Below are positions 23,101-38,100 of a stretch of 64,000 nt of DNA, one piece after another. Origin of the DNA: Hyperoodon ampullatus. Lineage: Eukaryota > Chordata > Mammalia > Artiodactyla > Ziphiidae. Under the pieces are notes generated by a model, which saw only the letters and a program-made list of their open reading frames with translations, had not been told where the DNA came from and ran no database searches. The DNA is taken from the NCBI GenBank assembly GCA_949752795.1, contig OX457056.1, positions 203,981,654-204,045,653 on the forward strand, written 5' to 3'. Positions within the stretch are counted from its first letter, which is position 1; each line of letters begins with the position of its first letter. Position numbers and translations under genes: made by a program.

Positions 23101-26100
23101 TTGGTTTTTGGCTGCGCCGCGCAGCTTGCAGGATCTTAGTTCCCCGAAAGCAGTGAAAGCACCGAGTCCTAACCACTGGACCACCAGGGAACTCCCGGAC
23201 TATTTGAATTTTTAAAACCATTCATTCCTTCAATCAACAAATAATTGTGGAGAGCATGCTTTATGCCAACCCTGTTCTAGAGAGCAAAGAATGAGACAGA
23301 CAAAGCCTCTGCTCTCAGAGAACTTAAATTCTGGCGGGGTAATAGGCACACAAACAAATAAATGCCAGTGCTATCACGAAATGTGGAAACAGAGTGATAA
23401 CACAGTGAGGAAGCTGGTGGCTATCAGAGCAGAAGGTCAGGGAGGGCAAGAAGGTGACATTCAAGCAGAGCTCATTCCCAGTGGAATAAATGAAATAAAT
23501 AAATACGAGTCGTGTTACAGCAACAAAAAAACTAAGGAGTTGCAATGAAAAGGAAAGCCTAAAACCAAAGTCTCAGATAATTCTTAATTCCAAGCAAATA
23601 AGTAAACACCAGACAACTTGAGTTCACCTCTAACACTATGGGTGTTAAAAAATGAGGACAGCTCTTTCTAGGATGAATAAAAAATTACTTGAGTATTCTC
23701 TGCAATTTTTACTTATAAACCAGACTGAATACAACTTGATCTTTATTCAAACTCCTAAGACATGACAGATCAACCTTATTCTGGAGAAGACAGAACAAGC
23801 CATTAAAAACCTTGGTTCGAGTTCAAGAATCATCTTGCTGATCAAAAAATAATCTTGGAAGGATAATTTTAGCTCTTCTCATCTATTTCCCCCTCAGTTG
23901 GTTCCTGCTGACATTAAATACTCATCTCAGTGAGTACTAAGTGCTATGAACCTTATACTATTTTTTTTTTCTACCTGATGATTAAGCTTTATGAGATTAA
24001 GGAGGGGAAGAGGGCATGTCCATTCTCCTTTCAAATTCTCTGTGGTCAGTGACCTTTCCAGAATAGAATCAACATAACCTCTATACTCCGGGTACACCCT
24101 ATGAGTCTCAATGCCACAGTCATGTCCACCCACACCCTCCATCTGCAGATGTGGGGCAGGGGCCTCGAATTCTCACATGGGCATGCCGCACTTACTCGCC
24201 CGGAGCAGTCGCTGTGAATCACAGGCTGGTTGGCAAGGGATAGCAGGGACTCCACCGTTTCCAACTCCTGCTGGTAAAAGGTTTGCACTCTGTCCTCCAC
24301 AAGGAATTCTTTGACTTTTTCACTCAGCAGATACGTGAGACTGTCAAGGTCCAGGGCGCCTGGATTGCTGCTGGGGGAAAGTTTTAACAAGCCCTGAAGA
24401 AAACGATTACTTTTGTTCCTTTTGGACACATGTAAAACTGAAACAGCCAGCAAGTGCAATACTACACTGACGCATGTTTTTGACATAAGGAGCAGTTCAC
24501 CCAGTGAACACTGTGTGGTTGTTTAAAAGGATGAGGCGGAACTGCAGGAACTGATATTCCTGATAGATTTAGAAAAAAGTCAAGCTGCAGAATAGTATGT
24601 AAGGGATGGTACCATTTTTGTAAGGAAGCAAATGACAACCCACACAATACGTGGGTGGATAGTCATGCTTGTGTATGCAACCAAAGAAAAACGTCTAACA
24701 GGATACACACATCAACCTCTGCACAGTGGTAACCTCTGGGGAATGGTACTGACCGCGGGAGACAGGAAAGTGGAGAACTTCCACGTTTTACTTTATACAG
24801 GTCTACAGTTTGGGTTTTTTTAATATAATTTTTTGGAATATGTAATCTATAAATATTGAATATGTTTAAAAAATGGAAGGGTACATGGTGGAGACTCTCC
24901 TTTCTATCCTTCTTCCAGTCCCCCTCCCACTACCCCCCCCACCAGCAGCCACTATGATTATTTCTGTCTCCTCTGAGTTATCTGAGGCGCATAGTAACAA
25001 ATATACATATATTCTTACTCCTCCTGTTTATTTTTCCATCCCTGAAAGAGAATAAAATCATCCCTGGTTGAGAGCGACTGGTATTGTTTCTTTGATTATG
25101 ATGTGCCTTGGTGCAGTTTTCTTCAGGTTTCTTGCCTTGGGGTTCATTGAGCTTCTTGGATCTGTGAGTTTACAGTTCTCATCAAACTTGGAAAATTTTC
25201 ATCCATGATTTCTTCAAATATTTTTTCTCTGCTCCCCCCTCCACTCCTTCAGAGACTCCAATTACACATATATCTTCCTTACCAAACCTTAGAACACCTG
25301 CACTATGAACACCTTCACTTTACAGGTGAGGACACTGAGGCGTCCAGAGGGGGACAGACTTGCCCGGAGCCCCACAGTGAGTGAGTGGACAGTTCAGGAT
25401 TTGGACCCAGGCCCACCCCAGAATCTGGGATCCCACTGGTTGGCCTCATTGCTGTGGTCACATCCTCGGTAGTCACAGTCCAGAACTTACCTCAGTGCCT
25501 CTTTTTTCTCGAGGGCTGGGTTGCGGAAAGGCTGGTCATAAACTTTCCTGTAGATGGTGGGCAGCTCAAGCATCCTTGCAATTTGAATGTTGCACACTGG
25601 ATCATCCACTTTATCTAACAAGCCACAGGGGAAAACATGCCACAGAAATTACACTGAGATTAGTTCTTTCCCATGTCCAGATTGCTGCCAGGACAACAGT
25701 AAACGTTGCACTTGGTGGGTCTCCTTCCTCATGGATGCCCAGGATCACAGTCTAAACGCACTGAATGGTTCCCAGTCATCCTGCGAGAGGGGATGCAATA
25801 CCCTAAGTGACACAGGCATGGCCAGAGTAGACCAGGGCTAGGGAAAGCGCATGAGTGTATTCACTGATCTGGTACAATGGTGGACAACTGGGATGTCCTT
25901 GAGATTTCCAAGTACAAACCAGCCAGAGCGGTGCAAAGGGCACCACTCAGATGACAGAGAACTGTCACACTTTTGATTAGCTGTTTTCTTTCAAAGTTAA
26001 TGGAGTCAATGGTGTTCAAGAAATTTCCATCATTTTGAAGACTATGAACACTCTTCCCTAAATGGATTCACACTCAGAGACTCTACTATGTTGCCCAAAT

Positions 26101-29100
26101 ACTGAATAAAATTTGTCAGCCATAGACAATAAATCACTTGTTTTCTTTCCCAATTTATTTATAGTTACCTCTTCAAAATAAAATTAAGAAATGCTACTTT
26201 TCTAAAGAAAGCATGTTGTTCCTTCATTAGAGTTAAATCTTTTTATTTGAACTTTTTAGAAGTTTGACTTTTCGCTAAATGAGCTTACTGGACACACACA
26301 CAGAATAACAACCAATTTGGCAGAGATATCTTGTGCTTACAATAAGCAGTGGCATAAATTTCTCGCTCTCCTCTGTACATGCGGACGTGACCTCTGATCC
26401 GGATAATGTCCCCAATTTCTACCTTTGTTCTCTGTGCAATGGTCTCTTGCAGCTTCTTAAGCTGTGAGGTTAAGCTCAGCTCTCTTGCACTCGTAGCAGC
26501 TGTAGTTGTTGGGGCCAGAAGGAAGGAGAGAAATGCGTTAACACAATCACTCCACCACATTTGAGAGAGAGTCTGTGGTAAGACCGACATGAGACATTTA
26601 TTTATTCTACTTCTGATTGGTTGCTCTACTGTAGGAAATCTGCGTAATCTTTCGAAATCCTCTACTGGATAAAAGGCATAAGGCTTGACAACCCAGTGGG
26701 TGAGTTCCAATGTCTTCTTTCCTACGCCTGCATCGCCTGTGCAAAGGGCTCTACGCCTGCCTGAGCTGAATTCTGTGTGAGTTCAGCCGGGTTTGGTGGC
26801 AATAGCTCTAAACAACCCTTTAAAGTGTCCTTGCTGGAAGATAGAGGCCTGGCCTGAGGGGAAAGGTGCCCAAGAGTCTACATTTGTGGTTGTTTATGGG
26901 GAAGGCGAATTAGCCAGAGTTTGATTTTCCACCAAGGTGCTCAACACCCTAATCTCTCTCTTTTCTTTGTTGAGTAGCTAGGCTAACCTTCTCTTTCTCT
27001 CTCTCTCTGTTCTAAGGACTTTATAACCTATCAGTGCATCCAATCCTCACAACCACTCTTATTATTAGCCCCATTTTTCAGATGAGGAAACTGAGTCACA
27101 GAGAGGTCAAGCAACTTGCCCACAGTAAAACAACTAGTTAGCAACAAAGCTGGAGTTCAAACCCTGGCAGTCTCTGACTCCAGAGCCTTCCTACTTATTC
27201 TTTATTCTCTGCTGCCTGCCCCATGAGTATACTTATATTTTCCATGGTTATAGCTCATGTGTATAAACAATTTTGTGTTGTTTTTCTGTCTAGCATCACT
27301 TCAAATACACATATGTATCCACAGAATCTATACAACTCAGCATTTTAAATAACAAAATAGCATCCTGTCATGTTCATATGCCACAGTTTGTTTAGCTAAT
27401 CTTGTTAAATATTTCTTCCTTCTTCCATAATTTTTTATTTTGGTTTTTATCACTAGCACTGTATGGGGCTGAGAGGTCAGCTTGGGTGAAGGGAGTCAGA
27501 CAGACCTGGCTTGAATGTCAGGTCACTTCTTATTAGCTGTGTGACCTTGGGCAGACTGCTTAACCTTGCTGTACCTGTTTCCTCAGTTATGATGTGGATT
27601 TAACAGTCCCCTTCACATATGGAGCTGTTGTGTATGATCTTAGTTAACCCTTACATCATGAGCTTTAGTGCAATGTCAGATCTACAGGAAACATTCAATA
27701 AATGTCAGCTACTTGTGAAAATGAACAATTAAGCCCTCAAGACAAAAATTTTGTTTTCTTTGGGGTCTTTCATTGGGGATTACTGGATAGAAGAGTACAA
27801 ACAGGTTTAGAGCTCCTTACATATTATCAGAATGTTTGTCAAAAAAACCCAATCAAACCATTCTCTTTTTACAAGGTGTCACCAGCAATGTGTGTAGGCT
27901 TGCAGCTCCTATACTGGCTTCAGTCATTTGGATTTTTAACACCTTAAAAAATACATAATGATTCTATAATGTTTTATTTTTGCTTTTAAATTGCCAGAGA
28001 GACCATGTGTTTTTATATAAGATGATCTGCTCTCTGCATTTCTTTATGTATAAGCCCTTCATCTCTTTTGAACACTTTATGTTCATTTCTGAAAAAAATG
28101 CAGGGAAGCTTTATCAGTTATGCTTATTACATCCACTCTCCCCATTCTACTGCTTTCGTTTTTATGTTTATTTGATTTCATTTTAATACATAAAAGTCTG
28201 AAAAAAATGTTTTAGTTTATCCCTCTTGTCACTGATGATAGCTTTCATTGCTTTAACAGCTTAACATATAAGAGCTTAACACAGATACCCCCATATTTAT
28301 TGTGATAAATACACAACTCTATCTTCTTTGGATTATTTTATGTAAGTTGTAAGACAGTGATCACAGTTACCTCTTTTTTAATATTGTTATCTACTTGAAC
28401 CAACAACATTTGTTAAATGCTTACTTATTTCCTGCTGTTGTATTATTTCTGCTTTGTCATATACTAGGGTTCCTATAATGGAATGAATAATGGTCTGTTG
28501 ATCAAATTTTGTGCTTCCTAATCTAATACAACTTAGATAACCATGGCTCTGTAATGTGCAAAGGCATTATTACTTTTAACACACCGACTATAGTAAGGGA
28601 AACAGCAACCTAAGGAGCCTGGAGAACTTTGCATAGACCAGTAACCAATAGCTTGGAATCTAGACACAATCAGCATTAATGTTACTCAACTTACTGGGTT
28701 TCTTCAGAAAATACCCAAGTATTACTTTTTAAAAGGTTATTCTGTCTGGGTTCCTATCCCTAAGTCCTCTTCCATTTAGGCTGAACTTTAAAAGTATTTA
28801 TAAATTTCACTGCCATGATTCAGACATTATAGGTGATAATAAATGCTTCATATAGCACTGCTGAAATGATCAGACTGAGGGCTGGTCTGAGAAAAAGAGG
28901 CTCAGCTTTCATTTAAAGGGTGAACCAAACTGCCAAAAGAAGGTCTCAAGCTGTGTAATTTAATGAGTATAATGAGATAGTTGGAGCCTGACAGAATTTC
29001 ATTTTAAGTAGCCTATTCCACGCTGAGAGATAAATCCTCTTTAAAATTCTAATATTAAGCTCCAAGCTTTCTTAACTTTTCTCATAAGCTAAGTCCAAAT

Positions 29101-32100
29101 GGTACAATCAGTGTGACATTTATAGGAGTTAATATTATATTTTTATACTGTAACTGACTAGAACATGATTTTGACTCAGACTAAATTTTGTTTAAAAAAA
29201 TCAGTCTTCAATGGACACTTTCCAGTGGAAAGCTTTAAAACCGAGGGCGATTAAATTAAAGGAGAGAATGGGATAGTTGGGAACAATTTTAAAATATCAC
29301 TTCATATATAACATGATGAGAATCACTTTCAGGCTTTCTCCTTGTACCCTTACCCTCACTTCTTATTCTCAAAGCAATTTCTGATTAAGGCTACCAACTG
29401 TGACTGTTCATCTATTCATCTACTTACAGATATTTTAAAAATCTCACTTTCAGTATTAATAGACATTTTATCTAAAAAATTACTGAATCATATAATATTT
29501 CTGCTGCCATTTATTTTTTAAAAAAGAGTTGATTTTGAAAATTAAAACAATGTCGAAAACAACAGTTGATAAACTACAGCCCATGGACCAAATCTACCCA
29601 CAATCTGTTTTTGTAAATAAAGTTTTATTAGAACACAACCATGCTTGTTTGTTTATGTACTGTCTATAGTTGCTTTGGTGTTAACAATGGCAGTGTTGAA
29701 CAGTTGAGATGCAGACCATACGGCCCACAAACCAGAAAACAATTATTGTCTGGCCCTGTACAGAAAAAGTCCGCTGACACTTGGTTTAAAACAAGAATGC
29801 GTATTGAAACTACACCTTCTGATTGAAGATCGTGACAATACCACAACCATAAATCTGCAAATAATTTTAATACCCTGGACATATATGAAAGTTCAAATAT
29901 CTGATTGTCTTATAGGTTTATTTCTTACCTCTGAGATATCTGCACAAAAACCTGTTGTCTGCCTTAAGTTTTTTCTAATCTACAAAGCTTCCTAAGCTAA
30001 GTAGTACCACTGATATAGATGTTCCCAAATTAGGAAATAGGAATACCGAAGTTATATGAAAGTGATGGCCAAATTCTAAATATAAATACATCAGAAAATT
30101 AAGCAAAGGAGCATCTCACTGGTCAGTACAGTCAAAGTAGGAAGTTGAGATTCTGACAGGTAATGTCAAAAAAAAAAAGAAGAAACTACTCCAAGTGTTA
30201 CACATTCTTACCACGCGTATAACAGGAGGACATAGATAGTAGATGTTAGATATCAGAGCAGGTAATAGTTACTGAATAACCCCAGTGTATATGGCATCAT
30301 AATGCATATGCTATAAAACAGAGAAAAACAAGGCCCCAGTTTCCATAGCTTCTCTAGAACCAAAAATGATCACCACTATTGCACAATATATATTTTTTTA
30401 ATATTATGAACTTATGCAACTCAAAAAACTACCTAAGGGGGCTTCCCTGGTGGCGCAGTGGTTGAGAGTCTGCCTGCCGATGCAGGGGACACGGGTTCGT
30501 GCCCCGGTCTGGGAAGATCCCACATGCCGCGGAGCAGCTGGGCCCGTGAGCCATGGCTGCTGAGCCTGTGCGTCCGGAGCCTGTGCTTCGCAACGGGAGA
30601 GACCACAACAATGAGAGGCCCACATACCACAAAAAAAAAAAAAAAAAAAAAAAAACTACCTAAGGACTATTAAAACAGGCTCAAGAAATTCCAAATGCTG
30701 TTTCAGTTACAGTCAATGAGTTCAATATACTATTTTAAAGTTCTTTTTTAGTTTATATTATTTAATGGCTAACTTCAAGGGAATCCTATCTTACCTTCTC
30801 ATCAGTCTTAGAACTCCTGGCATATTTGTTTGAACAAGCTAGAGGTTTCAGAAAATTTAGATCATGGGAGCATAGATGTTAGTGGCAACCATGTCAGGGC
30901 AAAAGCTTTCAAAAAAGCTTTGGTCAAGTGATATGCCCAGAGCAAGGGGATTCTCACCTGATCAGCAATTAGGCTAAACTATCTTGACCTGTGGAATAAC
31001 TGGCATGGTAAAAATGAGACACTGAAACTTCTAGTAACCTATTCACATTCCTGTAGGCTTAGGAGGAAGTGAGCTCCATAGAAATGAGAGCAAGAAAAGC
31101 AACTGGCTGCCCACTAATATCAGTTTGCAGAGCAGCCAAAGTTCTGGGTGTAGTGCTTCAAGTTGATCAGTGTAATTCACCAATGAATAAATGTGAAAAT
31201 TACTCCAGCTAGTCTGCTGAGCTACCCTGAGTAAAATCTACTGGTTAGCTGTAAAGGTAAAGAAGCGTGGCAAATAAAATTACCTGATGAGGATATGGTA
31301 TTATTCAATTTCTTCCAGCAGATGCAGTTTATAACTCCAGTGCTATCATCCACTGCAAGAGAAGCGTAAAAGTGTAGAACAGAGATATGGGCATTCCAGG
31401 TGAATTAGCACATTGCCATTGCATTCAGCCGAACTGGAAGATGACATTTTCAATAGCCTGGTTGGGCAAATCCCTGAGCACACTTTTCTTCCACCCTTAG
31501 AAATAATCTCTCACCACACTCCAGTGGGAATTGCTTGTCTGCAATGTCAGTGTAATACATGAGCCCAGCAGAATGTAGTCAGCGTTTCTCTTACCCCATC
31601 TCAAGGGTATTAACCTCTCCTAAAAATGGTGTCCTCAGGAAGTTAAGTGCAAAGATCTCAATATCTGCTAACATGTAAAATCAGCCTTGCACTCCAACCT
31701 GCGACCAGAGACCACTGCCTGATCTGTAGTTAGAGGCACTCAGAGCACAGCCATCTGTCACCATGTGCCTCTCTCGCTAGCTTGCTGACTTACCAAGACA
31801 AAGCATCCCAAGTCTTTTGGCCTGGGCTTCTCTTTGAAAGAGCTTCTGCCCAGTCCTTACCACTGCAGGGGATGTAAGGAAAGCTAAGCATATCACAGAA
31901 GGGCAAAGTTTTATTTTCATAATAAAAAATAATTATACTTTGGTCACACAAGCAGTACTGGTCTGGCTTATTTTAGCCACAGTGCAAAAAAAAAAAAAAG
32001 AATTTCCATTGTACTTGGATTTATAACTGCAGAAAAATTTGCAGACGTTTCAAGGATGATAGGATCAAGGAATGAGAGGTGTTTCTCTTGGCCTAATTTT

Positions 32101-35100
32101 TGACAATCTCAGAACAGAGGTTGATCAACATGGGTTAAGTGGGCTTAATGATTTTTAAAAAATCATCAGCTAGACTGTTGTAAAAACGCATGTAATTTAG
32201 AAGAAACATATGGCAAAATTCCTTTATTGCTTGTTTAAGTCTGTGTTTAAAGCAGAAGCTGAGAAGAATACTTCTTATACTGAAATAAATTCTAGATGGA
32301 TTTTATTTTATTAAATACAATATAGGTAAACTTAAGAAGATGAGAAAAAAAATGGGTGAATACTTTCAATCCTGGGCTTACAGTTGGTGGGGGGGAGACT
32401 TCTTTAAACAAACCTGAAAATCACAACTCATTCTAAAAGTCTGATATATTTGACCAACTAAAAACTAACACTGTATAGCAATTTTCCAAATAATGGAGTT
32501 AATATCTTAATATATAAAGAACTCATATAAATTAATAAGGAAAAGACCAAAACTATAAGAGAAAAAGTGGCAAAGAAAAAGAATACGCCATTCATGGAAG
32601 GTACAAAAATGACCAGCAGACATATGTCAGTATGCTAAATCACTAGTTACCAGAAAAAAGAAAGCAAATTTAAATAACTTCTCAACTACTAGAATGACAA
32701 ATATTAAAAATACTGATACCCTCATATGCTGTTAGCAGGAGTGTAAATTCATACCAAATTTCTAAAGACTAAGTTTGGAAATGTGTATCAAATTTTGAAA
32801 TGTATATATCCTTTGACTTAGTATTTACTTCCAGTAATTTATCCTAAAGAGAAAAATGGAACAAATGCACAGATATATATATTTTGTATAAGGCTGTTCA
32901 TTATAATATTGTTTATAGTACTGGAAGTTGGAAATAACCTAAATGTTTATAAATATATAAGTGGTTAAATAAATTACAATGGCAAGGCATATGAGAATAC
33001 AAAGTTATAATGAAGATCCACGGTCATTGCTATTAATCTCATTGCAAAACAGAAATTATATATATATAGTCATATATATCATATATAATCTAATTTATGT
33101 AAAACATTAAATAGTGTGTTTTGACAGAAATGATCTTAAGACATGAAAATGCTAACAGCAGTTTCTTTTGGAGTATGTAGAAGGAACCCCATATTCAATG
33201 TATACATTGACTGTAAGCCTAATTCCAGAAACATTAAAAACAGAAAGAAATAAGGCATATCTATATTTCTTCATATTAGGAACATGTTAGAAAAACCAGG
33301 AAGGATGTTCACCTAAACACTGATATTGTTTTTATCTGATTTACAGCATTTCACATGAGCTTTATGTACTTCATTAAAATTTTCTCTAGCTTTAAATTTT
33401 ATTTCATAGTGAGTATCATTTTAAGAAGCAAAAAAAAATCAATAAGGAGATTTTGAGTTAAAAAATAATGTATGACACTTCTAGGCACACTATTTCTCTG
33501 GCCACTTTAAAATTTTGCCTTATAATTCTAAGTCAAAAAATATTAGCACATGAGCATTTGTTCTAGAAAACGTGAGGTCATTCTGGTCTTGACTGTAGTC
33601 TCCCAGGGTTCTAGGTCTGAGCTTGAGTTGCTGCCAGGTGCTCTGTGTGCTCAGGGCACCGCCACCAAACTCTCTGACTTCCTGGTTGGTAACCTCTCCC
33701 AGCAGACACTGCCCTGGCATCCCGAGGCCTGGCTACTGGAAGGCCCTGGAAGGGGAGTGTCCTTGCCATGCTGGGCAGTGTCCTCCCTAGCTAGGCAGCA
33801 TGGCCTGGGCTGCCGGCCTTTTGTTTCAGCCATGGGACGAATCAGGGTGAGCAGGAAGTAACCCCAGCATATAGGCCTGCAGTGAGTCAGGAGGAACAGG
33901 ACCTGGGACAGCAGGAGTAGCCACCTGGCAGGTGGCCTGAGAGCCAAGCTGGGCCTGAGAACATCAGGGTATGTGCAGCTCTCCCTTGAACAGGCCTCAC
34001 AGGAATTAAAGTCCCAAGTGTTTATACTCTCAATTACTTCAGCCTTCAGACACTTTTCATTTCCCCACAAACCACAGATGTGCCATGCTCTCACGACATC
34101 CAGTCTAAGAGAAATGTTTACTGGGGAAGAGTCAGCCATATTGCCTTCATCTCTTTATGATGGGAAAAGGGGTTAAATGAAACGCCTTTAGGTCAGAGGC
34201 ATTATATCTGGCCTGGTTCTACAGCCAGGACTGATGTCCTCAAATAGCCTCATTCTGATCTAAAAATCAGAAAATTAAAAACCAGATGCAGCTGATTTTT
34301 GGGGGGGTGGGAGGAGGAGCATGGGACAGAGAAAAATCTTTTTCTTTTTTAAAAAAATTTTTTAATAGACTTTATTTTTAGAGCAGTTTTAGGTTCACAG
34401 CAAAAGTGAGCAGAAGATACCGAGGTTTCCCATTATCCCCTGCCCCCTCACACATGCAGCTTCCGCATTACCAACATCCCCACCAGAGTGGTACGTTGGT
34501 TTCAACTGATGAATCTACATTGACACATCATTATCACTCAAAGTCCATAGTTTACATTAGGGTTCACGCTTGGTGTTGTATATCCTGGGGGTTTGGTCAA
34601 ACGTATAATGACACACATCCACCATTAGAGAATCATACAGAATAGTTTCTATGCCCTAAAATTCCTCTGTGCTCCACCTATTCATCCCTCCCTGCCCCCT
34701 AGCCCCTGATTAACACTGATAGAAAAATCTCTTTTTCTTTTAGAGTTTGAGTTATATGGAGACTACACAGCACACTGGAGTCAGTAAAGAGACTGGACCC
34801 ATCAGTGGAACCTTGAGCAAGTAACTGAGCCTTAGTTTTCTCATCTATAAAATGGAAATAATATCTGTCTTTTCCCATTTCAAAAGACTGGGAGGAGAAT
34901 AACATGAAATTATGCATGCATACGTGCTCTGTAAACTGACAGATACTATCATTTCATCACTGGTACTTGGAGAGGAAGTACTATAATGTACCACAGATAA
35001 TGTACTTGCCAGCAGCTGGGTATGCTGTAGGAACTTAGTGAATGTTTGTTGAACTGCCTGGAGAAAAAGAGAACCAGTATCTTTGGTAAAATAAAGCAGA

Positions 35101-38100
35101 GAAGAGATCCAGTATGGGGATGCATGACAAGATAATCTATTTCAGAGTTTTAAAAAAATATAAGCTGTGAAAAAGCAGAGGGCATGAGAAATCTCATCTC
35201 TCACACGTTATTGTATAAGCACAAGACAATCATCCCCAGGAAAATGAATATATGTTGAAGAAACTGTATCTGTAAATTATCAATCATGCACAGACTGCCA
35301 ATGAAATGTTCTTGGTCACCTAGTTCAACTGCCTTCTGTTTTTCCCCAAGTAGAAAAAGAATACAAATCCAAGTGAATACAACAAAAAATGACAATGTTA
35401 ATTATAGCAAAGGTTGGAATTCAAAGTTAAGCTTCCCACAGAATATCCAGCTTGGCCTCTTAACTACAGAGAATCTTAGGCAATATATTAAAATGATTAC
35501 ATTAAACTCAATGCAAAAAAAAAAGTCAAGACCCATGACACTAAAATCATATTCTAATAGTTCACTGGTGTCCAAACTACAGAAACCCTTTACTTAGTTT
35601 CTATCATCATAAGGGAAGGGAAATTTTCTGATAATGGATATTTACCCCTTTGGGTACTAAAAAGCTTTTTTTTTTTTAACTGTTCTGGATATAAATCTTA
35701 TAAATTATTTTTCATATCTCCCTGTCTTCTTAAAGAGTCTACTTTAATGTTAATCTGGCCTTTTATTTTAAAGGTATCAATATAAACATATATTGCCATC
35801 CTTTGCTATTTATAGCTATGCCCTAGGTATCAGGTATCTGTCCCTGATCAACCAGTGACCCTAGACTGTAGTTTAATTCTTCTGCCTCCTAGCTCCCCAG
35901 CAGCTGTCACCTGACAATATTCATCAGTATCATTCCCACCCGTTGCCTCATTTTACACTTAGTCCACGTTGGTGGCTGCAAATGGTTCCCAATAGAGGAC
36001 AAGCACATGGGGGTTATGAGAGGCCCCAGCTGCTCTGAAAGGCTGGGGTTGCTTCAAATTCAATGTCCAGCTAAGTGGGGTCCTTCCACATAAACTCAGT
36101 GTCAGACACAATTGTTCTTACCTCCACAAATGTAGAAAGCATCTCTTTCTCTCACTCCAATTACAGTTCCCAAGATATCTACCTGTTTTATTGGATGCCC
36201 ATTGTAAAAAAATACACCTGAAATTAAAGGGAAAAAAAGGCAAAGTCCATATAACGTATGATGACATTTTCTGCTTCAGTAAATGTTAACTGTGTCAAAA
36301 ATCAGTGGCATGCTGCTTGCTAAAATTTCAGACTTAAGAATCAGCTCTTGACAAATGCCAAACCCCAAGAAATTCAGATGTCTTTTCCTCAAGGGTTATA
36401 AGTAGAAAGTGTGGCTTTAAAGAAGCTTGTACTAGCACAGAAAAGAGAAAACCAATATTGTCCAACTAGATCTGGTTAATCTTCTTTCCACTTGTGAAAA
36501 TGAAATGCACCTGCCTGTAGAACTCTCATAAGGGGCCTAAAAACAGCCGCAGTATTATGAGACACAACACAGTACTATGTTTTGAGGGACTGGAAAAGGA
36601 AAGAGAGAGGAAACCAAGAGAAAAGGCTTTTCTAGGAAACCAGTCATCATTTCTACGAATTAGCAGTAGCACTTTTTTTTTTTTTTAAGAAAAAGAGAAG
36701 ATAATTAGGTTACAAAACACTACCCTTTGGGGCCAGCAGATTACGACTCAAAAACTTCTCTTTTTAAAATTCTATTTTCAAAGCCTAGGCAACAGATGCC
36801 AGCAGGCAGGTTCCCGCCAGAGGAGAAGCGTGAGAGGAAGAACCCTACCCACCGACTCCCAGAGGCCTTTTTTGGACTCTGTGACGGAGATGGAACAGAG
36901 GGTCTCCTGGCAGTGGTGAGCCCTCAATTCCCACCCGAGACCCCAGCGCTGTCCCGGCTCCCGTGGGGCCCCCAACATCCTTACCTGAACTGCCTGTTTG
37001 GGCTTAAGCTACTTGCATTGTGTTCCTGTCACCTGCAGCTAAAGAGTCTGGACTAAAATCCTCTCCAACCTTTTTTTTTTCCTCCCTACGATGAAAGACT
37101 TCTTTACTTTCAGAAAGAGGCTATAAACTTTTAAATGGAGACTTCCTTTTCAAATAAATACATGAATCGCAAACAAAGAATCAGTCATCACTTCAGGTAT
37201 TTGGCCACCCTCACCCTCTCCGGTCCTCGCCAAGTCTGGTCAGAGTCTGTCTTCTCCACATCCATGGGGGGAGGGGACCCTGCAGCCTGAACCCTGAAGC
37301 CCTTCAGAACCCCCAGAATGGCCTCCACTGATGGTTCTCGTTTCCCATGTGGACAAAGGGGCTGGGGACCAATCGCCCATGGCCGCGTCCCCAGGGGATG
37401 GACAAGGAGCTTCTGAGCCTCAGTTAGCCAGAGATTCCAGGGAGTGAGATGTGGTTTGAAGATGTCAAATTCAGCCGAAAGAAGGGCCCTCCCCCTAGCA
37501 GAGGCATACTTCTAAAGATGACTTAGTGGACTGGAGACCGTGCAGAGGGCAACCTTGGGGGCCAAGAGCTGAAACGGCAGGGCCACATGAGGGAAGGAGC
37601 CTGGGTCCCTGTGTCATCCCCAGAGCAGAGTCGCTTCCCTCCAGGAACACTTGGACTGAATAGGGTCAAACTGGTTCCACAGAAGATCCATGAAATCTTA
37701 AGAGCAGGACGGTTCTGATTGACTTCTCCTGAGTTCTTACCATTGAAACCCAGTGATGACCTGTGGGGAGACCCTCAGTCCTCCAGCCCTGCCTGCCTGC
37801 ACTGATCAGACACAAAGGAGAGAGGGCACCTTCAGAGGAGGGTGACCCCCATAGGACCTTTGCTGGCAGACTTGGGCCTACTGCAGCAGAAGGGAAGTTT
37901 AAATGGGGAGAATGAGCCTACCCCAGGGTCAGGGGCATGGCATCCTCTGCTGAATGAAGTGTGCCCCACCATCATGCCCTGACACGCTTGTGTGCAGAGA
38001 CAGGCTATGGTATGGCCCTGCTTTGGTCCAGCTTTGCTGTAGGGCTAAGGCGGGGGGATGAGGGTGGCCTGAGCTCCACACTGGTCTCTGGCTGCAGTCA

